A DNA stretch of 64,000 nt from assembly GCA_034509735.1 (NCBI GenBank), contig JACGWO010000001.1, forward strand, positions 12,602,854 through 12,666,853, read 5' to 3'. Numbering within the stretch: the first letter of the stretch is position 1; each line of letters begins with the position of its first letter. Shown in pieces: positions 37,081 to 48,048 of this stretch. Source of the stretch: Sesamum alatum (lineage: Eukaryota > Streptophyta > Magnoliopsida > Lamiales > Pedaliaceae). A program made the position numbers and the translations under genes. The notes beneath the pieces were generated by a model. The model was not told the DNA's origin and searched no databases. It was given only the letters and a program-made list of their open reading frames with translations.

Positions 37081-38054
37081 CATTCATATATCCACACAGG
37101 AGTGGCTGACTTGGACCCTTTACATTTTAATTAGATTTTTTTATGTCAAGCTCTCTTAGTTCAGGTTTAAAGTTTGGAGTATAAGAGTGTTGAAGTTGTT
37201 AATATTGAATCTAAATTAATTGAATAAAGGCCTATGTACATTCAGATTACTAGTGATTGGATCTGCTCACCACGAATTTGCGTTTATGTCATAGCCAGAT
37301 TTGTAAAACCATTATCAGTGAAGAAGGCAGTCTGCTTCACTTTATTTAGAGAGTCACTGCTTTTATATAAAATGTCTTTGAATTTTGTTCCATATAAGAT
37401 AACAAAAGGCCGATAACATGTAGCTTGTCAATTTCAGCTAGCAAAAAGCAGCTGCAATGGGGAGTATGTTAATCCAGATCCAAATAACATTGGATGCCTT
37501 TATGCTTTACAACTTGTCAAAGAGGTAAAATTGCATTTTCTTATGTTGTCATTCTTCTGTTTAACATGTTTATTTATGCATCGGTCGTTCTTGCACGTAA
37601 TCAAGTGCAGTGCACGAGCCATATCAATGAGCTGCATATTCTGGAGCCAATATGCAAGTTCATGTCACCAGGACCGTACGTTTCTCGACCAGTCCAACTA
37701 CTCCTACAAGATGATCCAATCTATCTCCTTTTCCTGTCCAAAGAAGAGCAACCATGGTGCCGGGTAATTATGCCTTTCCGTCTAACATAATTTTTCCATG
37801 TCCTCAGGATATATATGATATGATTACCCCTAAATTTCCTAACGAGAATTCTTGATGTTTGCAGGATTATAACTACGTGACCTCTTATGTCTGGGAAAAT
37901 AATCAAACTGTCCAAGAAGCTCTTCACATCAGAAAGGTACAAGATCAAATAGACGTATTTTTGCATGTTAGACAAGGGTCTCTGCTGGATGTCTTAATGC
38001 TAATGCGTTGGTTGAAATATATTCAGGGAACAATAAGTGAATGGAAAAGATGCA

Positions 38055-39309
38055 TGATAGGGTGCATTTCATCTCTCATATGCATGCTTAACTCGAATGA
38101 TTTTTAAAGGTTTTCTTCACATTTCTTATTGAGTTATGCAGTTTTGAATAAAAGATCGAGATTCACCCGTTGTGAAGAAAAGGAGTTAAAAAGCCCAAAT
38201 AAAGACAGAAAAGTGATCAAGAACAAAACAACAATGTGCAGACTTGAACAACCATTAGGGCGTGATCACGCCCTGTCCAACACCCGAGTCTGCGCGGGAA
38301 GAAAAGAAGAGTTTTGAGCCAGCAGACTTGAACAACCTCTAAGGCGTGATCACGCCTTATCTGACATCCAGATCCGCGCGGGTTTAGAAGTTGGCACAAA
38401 AGAGGACTCTAGAGTTGGCACGAAAAGAAGACTCTTAAGTTGCATAGGAAGAGGACTCTCAACTATAAAAAGGAGACTAGAACACAGAGAAAAATGATCT
38501 TCTCATCATCGTGTTTCTCTCTTCCTCTGAATTCATGCTTTTGTTTAGTAGCTAATTTTCTATTCCAATTCAAGGGAAACGTTAAACCCTATTGTTATGT
38601 TTTGAGGTCTTGAATTTATCTGATTTCGCCAAGTATTTCTCATCTCGATTTACTGTGAATGGAACGATTATTATTGATAGGTCTGACAATTCGATTCGAT
38701 ATTAATTATTCTATTGCTATCCATGAGTTCAGTGATCCGTAATTGTCATGAATGAGTGGTATGAGTAGCGAGCAAATTTATTATGTGCTTTGCATGATTT
38801 ATTTGTGGGGACGAGAAAACTAGATTAGATAATTGCAGCTATCTCGGTTATTTGATCTAGATTCAACTGTTTTCATTAATGCAAATGTTATTATTGATGT
38901 GATATGGAACGCTATCGTGCCCAGTCTTGATATAATAAGTTTGAATTTAGATGCTTGAGTCAAATCCACTATGATAGGAAAACGAGAATTTGTTACGGCT
39001 ATCCTAATGAATTCTAGAGTTGAATGCTTGGTTATGGAATTAACCCTTAGTGATATATGATAAACATAACGATTGGTGAGACGAACCCCCTTGAATTGGA
39101 CTTTTTCATCTATAATCTCATTTTAGTTATTTTACTCTTGCTTTTGTTAATTTAGTTCATTCATAATTAGTACTCAATTCATCCCCCCCTTTTGGTTACT
39201 ACATCTAGATCGAGAAATTAATCGATAGTTCCCTTGGGATTCGACTTGGTTCCACGACTACTACAGTTTAGAATCAGTTTTTAGATTTGACGGCTTCGAC
39301 AACCGATCA
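38055..39309 (+). repeat. 5' LTR of the Athila-like element
   Basis: 1255 bp. A tandem duplication of about 85 bp at 38237-38385 carries two copies of the palindrome GGCGTGATCACGCC (38259-38272 and 38343-38356), each preceded by CAGACTTGAACAACC and followed by a CGCGCGGG-type motif. A TATA-like ACTATAAAAAGGAG at about 38461 follows, so the palindromes lie in the promoter (U3) part. Confidence 0.9.
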
Positions 39310-39463
39310 AATTTTGGCGCCGTTGCCGGGGAACTATTTTTAGTTTCTTAGTCTAGTTTTGTGTTTTTTTTCCCTTGCTAATCTTTTTGTTTGGCAGGGA
39401 CCTTCGTGCTTGATATAGACTAACTGTTGGTGTTGAATCTATTTTTGGGAAATTAAAAACGAG

Positions 39464-40804
39464 ATGGCAACAGGACAGTGGATTCCTCCCATGGCTGAGA
39501 ATTATAGACAATATGGATTTCAAAGAGATTGGGATGTTCAACAAGTTAACGAGGTAAACACCAATGATTTGGCAGAAAAACTCTCTGAACTAACTGTTTT
39601 TGTACACCAAATGGCTGCAGGAAAGATTCAAGGAGCAGTGGTTTGCGGGATATGCTTAGGCCATGGACATTCAACCGAAGTATGCCCATCGTTTCAACAA
39701 GGAACGTGGCTAGAAGTGAATGTCGTAGAGGGATTTCCTGGGCAACCCCAACGGAAATATGATCCTTACTCCAATTTCTACAACCCGGGGTGGAAAGACC
39801 ACCCAAACTTCAGTTATAGGAGTGATGGGGAGCAATCAAGGTAACAACCACAATTCTTTAACCGACCCCCGCCGGCACCCTGGCACACCCAATGGGACGG
39901 AGGATATTGGCAAGCTCCCACACAAGCCCCACCTCAAGCATCAAATTCAAGTATGAGTTTAGAGGATATTATCAAATCCCTTGCTATTTCTACTCAACAG
40001 TTTCAAGAGACGACGGAGGCGAGCTTTCAACACCTGGGGAACCAACTCGCGCAGTTAGCGACATGTATCAGTAGGTTGGAAACTCAAACATCCGAGAAGC
40101 TACCGTCACAAATAGAGACAAATCCAAGTGCAAATGTTCGTGCTATAACACTTCAGAGTGGGGAGGAGATCCACCCAATTGAACAAACACCGGTGCAATT
40201 CAATGAAGTTGAAAAGGCTCTCGAAGATACCGACGTCCAAAAAGAAAAGGTAAAGTCCGATTTAATCCCACTTTCTTCATCTAATACTTGTGATCTTCCT
40301 CCCCTATACAGGGTGATGAAATCAAAGAAGGATGAGCATGAGATGGAGATAATGAATACCTTCACGAAGGCATCCCCACTGAAGCTGAAAGACTTTCCCA
40401 ACCACCTAAAGGATCTCTATTTGGGTATACGAGAGACATTATCTACCATGATTTTAAAAGGACTGTTTACAGAGCTGAATGAACGAAAGTTGGATGGAAG
40501 AGAAGAATTGAGAAGTTGCAAGGAGAAAACATGGAGATTTCATGATCATATAATTTTGAAGAAGCTATTTGAGGTTGGCACAAAGGTGTTATTCTACAAA
40601 TCTCGCTTGAAGCTTATCCCAGGTAAGTCGAGTTCTTTCTGGTTTGGTCGTTTTGAAAGTGTTAATGTTTTTCCTCATGGTGTAGCGAGAATTAAAAGTC
40701 TCAACACGAAGAATGGCCATCAATCGAAATCATTTCTTGGTGGTGATGAATTCACAAGCATCATTGGTATTGCATTGGCGTCACTCCAACAGTTAACATT
40801 TTGA
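39464..40804 (+). pseudogene. Athila-like gag fused to integrase C-terminus
   Basis: One frame from ATG 39464 with a single in-frame TAA at 39842-39844. The first part is Athila gag: a CGICLGHGHSTEVCP zinc-knuckle segment and KYDPYSNFYNPGW, then EDIIKSLA and a LGNQLAQLATCISRLE region. Around 40470-40500 it passes without a frame break into the C-terminal end of the integrase (KEKTWRFHDHIILKK, EVGTKVLFYKSRLKLIPGK, NVFPHGVARIKSL) and ends TGA 40802-40804. Everything between, that is protease, RT, RNase H and the integrase catalytic core, is deleted. In-frame joining may be chance or may have kept a gag-containing product; the TAA argues against a full product now. Confidence 0.8.
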
Positions 40805-40944
40805 AAAAAAAGAGGCATTCCGTCGAGCATAACGACAATAAACAATTGCGCTTGCTGGGAGGCAACCCGGCGTTTTATATACTTTATTTTGAACTTTTAG
40901 TTTAGGATTTTTACTTCTCACCTCCGCAGATTTGACGTTCATAT

Positions 40945-41134
40945 AAGGCGTGGTCATGCCCCGTTTGATGCCAGATGCAACACCGTGTTCATTGGTCCGA
41001 CAGACTTCACAGCGAGATACGGCGTGATCACGTCTTATCCCACTGTCTCTTCTGTCTGAAGCAGACGCCGAGCTCGGCGATTTTTCACTAGACGTACAGA
41101 CTTGAGGGGTTGTTTAGGCGTGATCACGCCTAAA
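40945..41134 (+). repeat. Internal cluster of GGCGTGATCACGCC-like palindromes
   Basis: Three copies between the gag-integrase frame and the env-like gene: about 40947-40960 (degenerate, GGCGTGGTCATGCC), 41021-41034 (GGCGTGATCACGTC) and 41117-41130 (perfect, extended to TTTAGGCGTGATCACGCCTAAA). The second and third follow a CAGACTT phrase as in the LTR copies. Confidence 0.75.
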
Positions 41135-41506
41135 AGTGGGGACAAATCTGAATCCTCTTTGTATTATCTATTTTTATTAATTTTTTCTTTCTAGGTTTTT
41201 TATTTATTTATTTTCTTCTCCCTATTTCAAAACAAATATATATATATATATATATATGTTTGGGAAGCCCTAATTTCCTCACTTTCCTCTTGCAAACCTT
41301 AATTTCCCACTCTCATTGCAGCCGCCGCCACCCACCACCGCCGCTGCCGCACAACCAAGCCGTCGACAACAACCGCTGCTGCTCCGCTCACACTGCTGCG
41401 GTCAGCGTCACACCACCACAGTGCCGTCGTTGTTGCCGCGCCACTGTCCACAGTTGTTTCTCCGTTCACAGCCTCCGCGCCGCGCCGCCGCTATCCACAC
41501 CCCACC

Positions 41507-42822
41507 ATGACCTTCTTCGCAATGGCCTCCACTCGAAGAGGAACCAGCCGCCGTCGAGCTCCACCCCTTGCCCCAATTGCACCACTGTCGCCACCGGCGA
41601 GTCCTCCAACCGAACCACCATCGCCATCTGCGCCGGCGACAACCACTACCTTCGCCGCGGCCCTGTATTCTGATGCACTGGAACCGTCCACGGCCACACA
41701 CCTCCGCGACACCTATCGGAAATGGGGCAGATTCAGCTCCACCACCGGCATTCCGTCCACAGCCGAGATGGACCTCGCAGGTCACCTCCACTTTCACCTC
41801 TAGAGAACACAAAAAAAGGTACTCTGTTACTAAAACTCGGCCACTCAACCCCGGTAACTCTACATTTACCGTCGTTAGATGCATTGGGTATCCGTGGTAG
41901 TATTGATGCTTTGCTTTTTAATATGCAATGGCGTGAGTTTGCCAATATCTGTATGCCTGTGTTTGTTGAGTTGATTCGTGAATTCTATACTACTTTCGTC
42001 TTCAACAAACCGGACCCCTTTACCCTCACTGCACCCAATGTTATTCGTTTTCTATTGCTTGGTAGAGATTTTAGAATGAGCATAAATGATTTCAATCTGG
42101 CTATGGGTTTTGTGCATGATGAATATTTAGCATCACAAGAGTACCGTGAGGCTTTGGTTGATTATGGTGTTTTTGACCCCATCTCTGTGTGGCGAGAGTT
42201 GTCCAAGGACTCCTGGGTATATCACCCTAGTCGGTCCAAGGCACGTCACTTACGCCAGTGTGAATGGGTATATATGCAACGTTTCCTTGCTTTTAACTTT
42301 TTTGGACGTCGCGCCACTGCGGGTACATGTTCTAAGGTTGAATTATTTTTCATTTGGAGCATGATCAATAGGGTGCATGTGAATCTAGGTGCTTGGCTTG
42401 CTTCTCAATTCAAATTGTTGCCACTTCGTCTAAGCATGTTGGCCTTGCGTCGTTAATTACTCACCTTGCGGTCAATTTGGGTGTCTTGAACTTGTCTAAT
42501 CATGATTTACATTTGGCTTGCGAGGAGGAGACGTTGGATGTGGCGACTTTGCACAAAATGCATATTTTTAATCATCATGAGGCCCCGAGTGGCATGAGCT
42601 ATGCCGACCTTGACCCTGAAGAATGCCCAAACCGCCGCTCACAGCCACCGCCTGCCGCCCCATCTCCGGACGCCATTGAAGGCCGTCTAACCCGGCTGGA
42701 GCTCTCTGATGCGTGGCTGCACTGCAAGCTCGACGCGGCCTTGACTACTTCGGGGGTATCTATACCCCACTACCCCCTGCCTAACCCGTTTTGCCGTCAC
42801 CACATTTTTAAGGGATGCTCTC
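41507..42822 (+). pseudogene. Athila ORF1 / env-like gene, frameshifted
   Basis: A Pro/Ser/Thr-rich GC-rich N-terminal part (from ATG 41507) changes frame near 41800 into the conserved Athila domain (to 42456: LDALGIRGSIDALLF, NVIRFLLLGRDFRMSI, FNLAMGFVHDEYLASQEYRE, RQCEWVYMQRFLAFNFFGRR). Another frame change near 42410 leads to LITHLAVNLGVLNL, SYADLDPEEC and a Pro-rich tail with IEGRLTRLE. This is the ORF placed after pol in Athila elements; its role is unknown and env-like is only the historical name. At least two frameshifts. No membrane segment evident in the conserved part. Confidence 0.7.
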
Positions 42823-44456
42823 TATTTCTCTCTCTTTTTTTCATTCCCGTGTTATATGTGGTTTTATGTGCATACATTAGGGCTAATGTATGTACTTGGT
42901 GTGGGGGAGGTTTGTGCATGATTTGGTATGGTGGTTATGGGCCTGATAATTCTTGTGATTCTGTGCTGCTGGTATTGTTGAATATTTGTGTTTGGGATTA
43001 ATTTTTGTGGATGACATTTCTGGGTGAAATTGCTATTTTGGTACTGATTATATGTCATGAACACCATAATTTGTGCTTGAAATGAGTTGATCTTGAAACG
43101 AAATGTGTGGGTTGCCTGTAACTTGAACTAAATTCCTTGCATGTTGTTTTGTGTTGTTCCTGATGCCAATAGGAATTTGTGGTTTAAGTTGAGATTAGTA
43201 GGCGGGACGAACTCTAGTGGCATAAAAAATATTGTGTGTGAAAGATGTCCCATTGATTGTATTAGACGAACAACGTTCAAGAATCAACACTAAAACCCTT
43301 TATGTGAGCTTTTGAGCCAAAGCACTTGCATTCAAATAGTGCTCGTATATTTCTTTCAATTGAGGGCATCGGACTTAGTGTGTGCATTCTAGAACTTGCT
43401 TGTGTAATACATTTCGAGGTCATATTTTTGCATATTGGTGTATGAAAATGATAAGGGCACTTAGGAATAGCCAATTAACCTTGAAAAGAGCCTACCGGAA
43501 ACTCACCCTTAGAAAACTCATTTGAGCCTTGGCCTCTGTTTTCTTGGTTAAACCGCATCTTCAGCCGATTATCCCTTTTTTGGTTATTGCCTGCAGAGAT
43601 TTTTGAACCCTTTCAAGGGGATGATGTTAATATGGTTGCTTGTAAGTCGATGCGAAAAAGAGCCAGAGAAATGGAACAAGGGGGCATATGGGAGACAATT
43701 TGCTAGACCCAAGAAGAGAAAAAAAAAAAAACAATGAAAAAGGATGCAACGAAAAAAAAAAAGAGAGCAAGAAAAAACAAACCGAGAATCAAAGACTTTG
43801 ATGAATGAACGAGTTTTTGATGAATGATGAATGAGAAAAAAAAAAAGAAAGAAAAAGAGGAAAAGGATCAAAGAGGAAAGTGCAACTGAAAACAAAAAAA
43901 TCATGTTCGGAAGTGTGCATACTTCAAACACTTGGATGTGGAAGAAAAAAAGCAATGAGCTGAGCAATACAAGCAACTAAGTTGACATCATCCTTTTGAA
44001 TTCATGAGCCACAATTTGACCTCTCTTGACACACCTTGACCCTAGCCCCATTACAACCATGTTAAGACCCTTTGATTTATGCACTGATAAGCGTTTTGTA
44101 GTGGTGGAGATTTGATTCACAAGCAAGCCTATGGCAATGGCACTCTAATGTCCTGATTTGAGTGTGACGAAAATTCCTTAAACACTTCTTGAGTGATTTG
44201 AGAGACATCCTAGTGAGGAGTGTTGAGACTTGTTTCCTTCACGTTTGATAAAGTCAATGGGATACGTGCTTGTTGTATGAATGCCACTAGTGTTTATTCT
44301 CAATATTGTTATCTCTTCTTAAACTGTGAAGACATATTGATTAAGGGGTACACTTCACTAACATAAAGGGAAATTTGGGTATGGCTACTTGGATAATCCA
44401 GGTTTTTTTTTTTTTTTTTTTTGAATCAAGAGATGCTTGAGGACAAGCATGGTTTT
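42823..44456 (+). other. 3' untranslated region of the Athila-like element
   Basis: No conserved coding. 43690-43940 is strongly purine-rich (A-runs with AG), which creates spurious hydrophobic open frames on the opposite strand. Long spacers before the polypurine tract are usual in Athila elements. Confidence 0.5.
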
Positions 44457-44470
44457 GGTGTGGGGGAATT
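44457..44470 (+). promoter_or_regulatory. Polypurine tract of the Athila-like element
   Basis: GGTGTGGGGGAATT directly precedes the 3' LTR start TGATAGGG at 44471. Confidence 0.7.
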
Positions 44471-45724
44471 TGATAGGGTGCATTTCATCTCTCATATGCA
44501 TGCTTAACTCGAATGATTTTTAAAGGTTTTCTTCACATTTCTTATTGAGTTATGCAGTTTTGAATAAAAGATCGAGATTCACTCGTTGTGAAGAAAAGGA
44601 GTTAAAAAGCCCAAATAAAGACAGAAAAGTGATCAAGAACAAAACAACAATGTGCAGACTTGAACAACCATTAGGGCATGATCACGCCCTGTCCAACACC
44701 CGAGTCTGCGCGGGAAGAAAAGAAGAGTTTTGAGCCAGCAGACTTGAACAACCTCTAAGGCGTGATCATGCCTTATCCGACATCCAGATCCGCGCGGGTT
44801 TAGAAGTTGACACAAAAGAGGACTCTAGAGTTGGCACGAAAAGAAGACTCTTAAGTTGCATAGGAAGAGGACTCTCAACTATAAAAAGGAGATTAGAACA
44901 CAGAGAAAAATGATCTTCTCATCATCGTTTTTCTCTCTTCCTCTGAATTCATGCTTTTGTTTAGTAGCTAATTTTCTATTCCAATTCAAGGGAAACGTTA
45001 AACCCTATTGTTATGTTTTGAGGTCTTGAATTTATCTGATTTCACCAAGTATTTCTCGTCTTGATTTACTGTGAATGGAATGATTATTATTGATAGATCT
45101 GACAATTCGATTCGATATTAATTATTCTATTGCTATCCATGAGTTCAGTGATCCGTAATTGTCATGAATGAGTGGTATGAGTAGCGAGCAAATTTATTAT
45201 GTGCTTTGCATGATTTATTTGTGGGGACGAGAAAAATAGATTAGATAATTGCAGCTATCTCGGTTATTTGATCTAGATTCAACTATTTTCATTAATGCAA
45301 ACGCTATTATTGATGTGATATGGAACGCTATCGTGCCCAGTCTTGATATAATAAATTTGAATTTAGATGCTTGAGTCAAATCCACTATGATAGAAAAATG
45401 GAAATTTGTTACGGCTATCCTAATGAATTCCAAAGTTGAATGCTTGGTTATGAAATTAACCCTTAGTGATCTATGATAAACATAACGATTGGTGAGACGA
45501 ACCCCCTTGAATTGGACTTTTTCATCTATAATCTCATTTTAGTTATTTTACTCTTGCTTTTGTTAATTTAGTTCATTCATAATTAGTACTCAATTCATAC
45601 CCCCTTTTGGTTACTACATCTAGATCGAAAAATTAATCGATAGTTCCCTTGGGATTCGACCTGATTCCACGACTACGATAGTTTAGAATCAGTTTTTATA
45701 TTTGACGGTTTCGACAACCGATCA
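44471..45724 (+). repeat. 3' LTR of the Athila-like element
   Basis: 1254 bp, about 97% like the 5' LTR. Its two palindromes are each altered at one CpG: GGCATGATCACGCC (44675-44688) and GGCGTGATCATGCC (44759-44772). Both changes are the C-to-T type expected from cytosine methylation and deamination. Confidence 0.9.
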
Positions 45725-46424
45725 ATGCAATAAGAGCTTATCCTATGAACAAGATGTAGAAAGTGTTTTGAATCATCATCAACTTCTCAATGAGAAAGGC
45801 TTTCAAGCCTTGGGATACAGGTGCCCCCAAATTTACTAGCTATTTCCTAAACAAAATCAATGGCTTAAGATTATTAACTTCTAGAAATTTAATCGTAATA
45901 AATTCTTTTCAGCTCATGTGTATTTAATTATATATATATATATTATGTCCCAGTGGTGATCATGACATGCTTGTCCCTTACTTGAGCACATTAAAATGGA
46001 TACGTCATCTCAATCTCACCCTTGACGAGGATTGGAGGCCTTGGACTGTCGACGGCCAAGTTGCAGGGTCAAATTCTTATCAAATGGAGTTATTTGAAAT
46101 CTTTTTTTCAATTATTTTCATGAAATCTAAATCTATCAATTCAAATGCACCCTAAATTCTTATTATGGTCTGCATGTGGGTACACAATGAAATACAAGAA
46201 CAATCAAGCCGAACTCACCTTTGTCACGGTTAAGGCAAGAAAAAATTTCCTAACTGTATACTTTCCATTAATCCCTATAGATAATGTGAAGCAAATGTAG
46301 AGAATAATGGATTCTTGTGGTGTGTGTATTTGTATTGCAGGGTGCAGCTCATACAGCTCCAGAGTACATGCCCAAACAATGTCTTGCCATGATCAAAAGA
46401 TGGTTGTCTTCATATCCACTGTAG

Positions 46425-47292
46425 ACATTTTTAATTAACCCCATTCCATCAGTCCTAAGTCATCCTGCTACATTTCTCATTTATATCTATTAATCATGTA
46501 TTACAATAAGAGTTTATGTTGTTTGTTCAGCTTATGCAAATTAAGATTTTATTGAACTTAAATGGGCATGCCCCGATCAATTTGGTAGTAAGAGTTTGAT
46601 CACAATTGTATTTTTTTTTTTTTTTTAATGTAAAAGCAATTAATCAAATCACATGGTACATTAAAGATACTTACAATTGATATGGAAATGAGGTTTAGTT
46701 TTGTTGGTGAAACTGAGGTCTCATGACTTATGGTCATGAGTTATTCTACTTTAATAGTAGTTATCTTTTTACTGGCGAGAAGGATGAACTCCGACAAAAA
46801 AAATGATTGAAATTACGAAAATTAAAAAGATAGCTGCTAACATAGAAAATGAAAGGACAAAAATATTGGCAAAAATAAGCCAATGGAAACAATAACCCCA
46901 TTTTTAAAAGGTCACTTGAGATGCACATGCATTTTTTCGGCGTAAACTCCGACAAGAAAAACGACTGAAATTGTGAAAATTAAAAGATGTTGGTCCAAAA
47001 TGCTACTTTAAAAAGTTAGAGGATGAAAACGCCAATTGACATAAGTTATGGTACAAAACATGCATTTAAACCTAAATATAATATACAATATGTGAATTTA
47101 TTAGATGTTTCAAAATAAATAAATTAAGCTACCAATGAGGCCTAACTTAGTTGGGAAAGCTGAGGCCCCATGACTGTAATAAGATTATGCTTTCGAACCC
47201 CCACCAATGTATAGGTTGTTATTCTTTTAATATTAATTATATTTCTACTTCGATAGTTATTATTAATTAGATATGGATAATCAATATTGATA
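46425..47292. other. 3' flank of SCPL pseudogene and AT-rich intergenic DNA
   Basis: 46425-46515 matches the 3' flank of SCPL copy 1. The rest has a T-run at 46612-46626 and two similar phrases 'aactccgacaa...aaatgattgaaatt' (46789 and 46947), but no recognisable gene. Confidence 0.45.
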
Positions 47293-47295
47293 TCA

Positions 47296-48048
47296 AACTA
47301 CAAAAATATACGGGACTTGGAACGGGTTTAGGAATGCTTTTTTTTTTTTTTTGGAACAAGAAATTAGTAGCTGACACTGTTGGACCGGCATTCGGAACGG
47401 CTATGGAACGGGAGCCCTTCCGTTGTAATAGACCGTGTTCCTAATTATTTGGGACGGATAGGCGGTGACCGTTCCCAATAAGTAATGGATTTTGTACGAC
47501 TTATTCATAAATCGTTTCTAAATACGTTTGACTATCTAAAAATGTAAGTTCTTTTTTTGAAACACTTTTTTTCTATTTGGAACGGCTTTCTTCTTTAATT
47601 CTTTTATATGTTTTGGAACGGTTATTGTAATACTATGTACATAAATTTGAGTATAAGAAAGACGTATATTCCCACTTCTTTAGGAATACATTTTAGCACG
47701 GTTCTCGTATGTTCGAGTGATATATTTTAGAACGGGCATTGGAACGTACGCATCTGTCATTGGCGGGCCGTTCCAATGGTTATAAAAGCGCTCCAAACTG
47801 TATTACAATATTTTACCATTCTGCTTTTGGCATGATCGTATGAACATAACTTGTAACACAAGAATTGGAACAATTTTGGGAACTATCCAACCGTTCAAAA
47901 AACAAAGGATGGAATATAAGAGGAATGCGATGTCAATGGCGTGATTCCGTTTCTCAATAGTTCCAATGACTGTTCCTATAGGAACGGTCATAAAATTCAC
48001 TCCAAATCCTTTTAGTTTTGTTTTTTCTTTTTTTTCTTATTTGTAGTG
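47296..48048. mobile_element. 753-bp CACTA derivative
   Basis: Left end AACTACAAAAATATACGGGA (first base mutated from CACTAC), right end TTTTTCTTATTTGTAGTG, target duplication TCA (47293-47295 and 48049-48051). GGAACGG / CCGTTCC repeats throughout match the subterminal repeats of the element at 7184-10939, so the two are one family. No coding sequence. Confidence 0.8.

Larger units (their letters stand above)
38055..45724 (+). mobile_element. Athila-like gypsy retrotransposon, internally deleted
   Basis: 7670-bp insertion in exon 11 of SCPL copy 3 with perfect 5-bp target duplication ATGCA (38050-38054 and 45725-45729). LTRs 38055-39309 and 44471-45724 begin TGATAGGGTGC and end ACCGATCA. Directly after the 5' LTR is TTTTGGCGCCGTTGCCGGGG, characteristic of Athila-group elements; before the 3' LTR is the purine-rich GGTGTGGGGGAATT. 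Inside are a gag-integrase fusion frame (39464-40804) and an Athila ORF1/env-like gene (41507-42822). Protease, RT, RNase H and the integrase core are missing, so it is non-autonomous. By eye the LTRs differ at roughly 35 of 1255 positions, mostly transitions, which suggests a fairly recent insertion. Confidence 0.92.
34384..46424 (+). pseudogene. Serine carboxypeptidase-like pseudogene, copy 3
   Basis: Exon equivalents: 3 (about 34384-34457, 5' end lost), 4 (34549-34658), 5 (34782-34884), 6 (34978-35015), 7 (35102-35203), 8 (37438-37524), 9 (37611-37763), 10 (37865-37936), 11 (38027-38054 plus 45730-45820), 12 (45954-46067), 13 (46180-46234), 14 (46341-46424). Exons 1-2 and the promoter are absent; homology starts abruptly near 34384, right of the LTR at 33622-34301. 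Damage: exon 4 is 110 bp instead of 126, shifting the frame; the intron 7 donor is GAG|GA instead of GT; the intron 12 acceptor AG is GG; exon 11 is split by a 7.7-kb Athila-like element; intron 7 carries a MITE and a deleted gypsy element. GDSYGG remains in exon 5 and GDHD in exon 12; the His box reads GAAHTAPEY. The 3' flank matches copy 1, suggesting a recent shared duplication. Not functional. Confidence 0.92.

Noticed and set aside
41222..41256. (TA)n tracts here and at 1073, 9067, 18019 and 61540 as promoters
   Set aside because: Simple microsatellites; position relative to genes gives no support for a TATA-box role.
41260..41900. Several overlapping Arg/Pro/His- or Gly/Val-rich frames on both strands
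   Set aside because: Products of the GC-rich CCACCG repeats at the 5' end of the Athila env-like gene; only the frame leading into the conserved domain is kept.
43584..43976. 130-codon Phe/Leu-rich minus-strand frame looking like a membrane protein
   Set aside because: Antisense of an A/G-rich tract in the retrotransposon 3' untranslated region; T-rich codons give artificial hydrophobicity.
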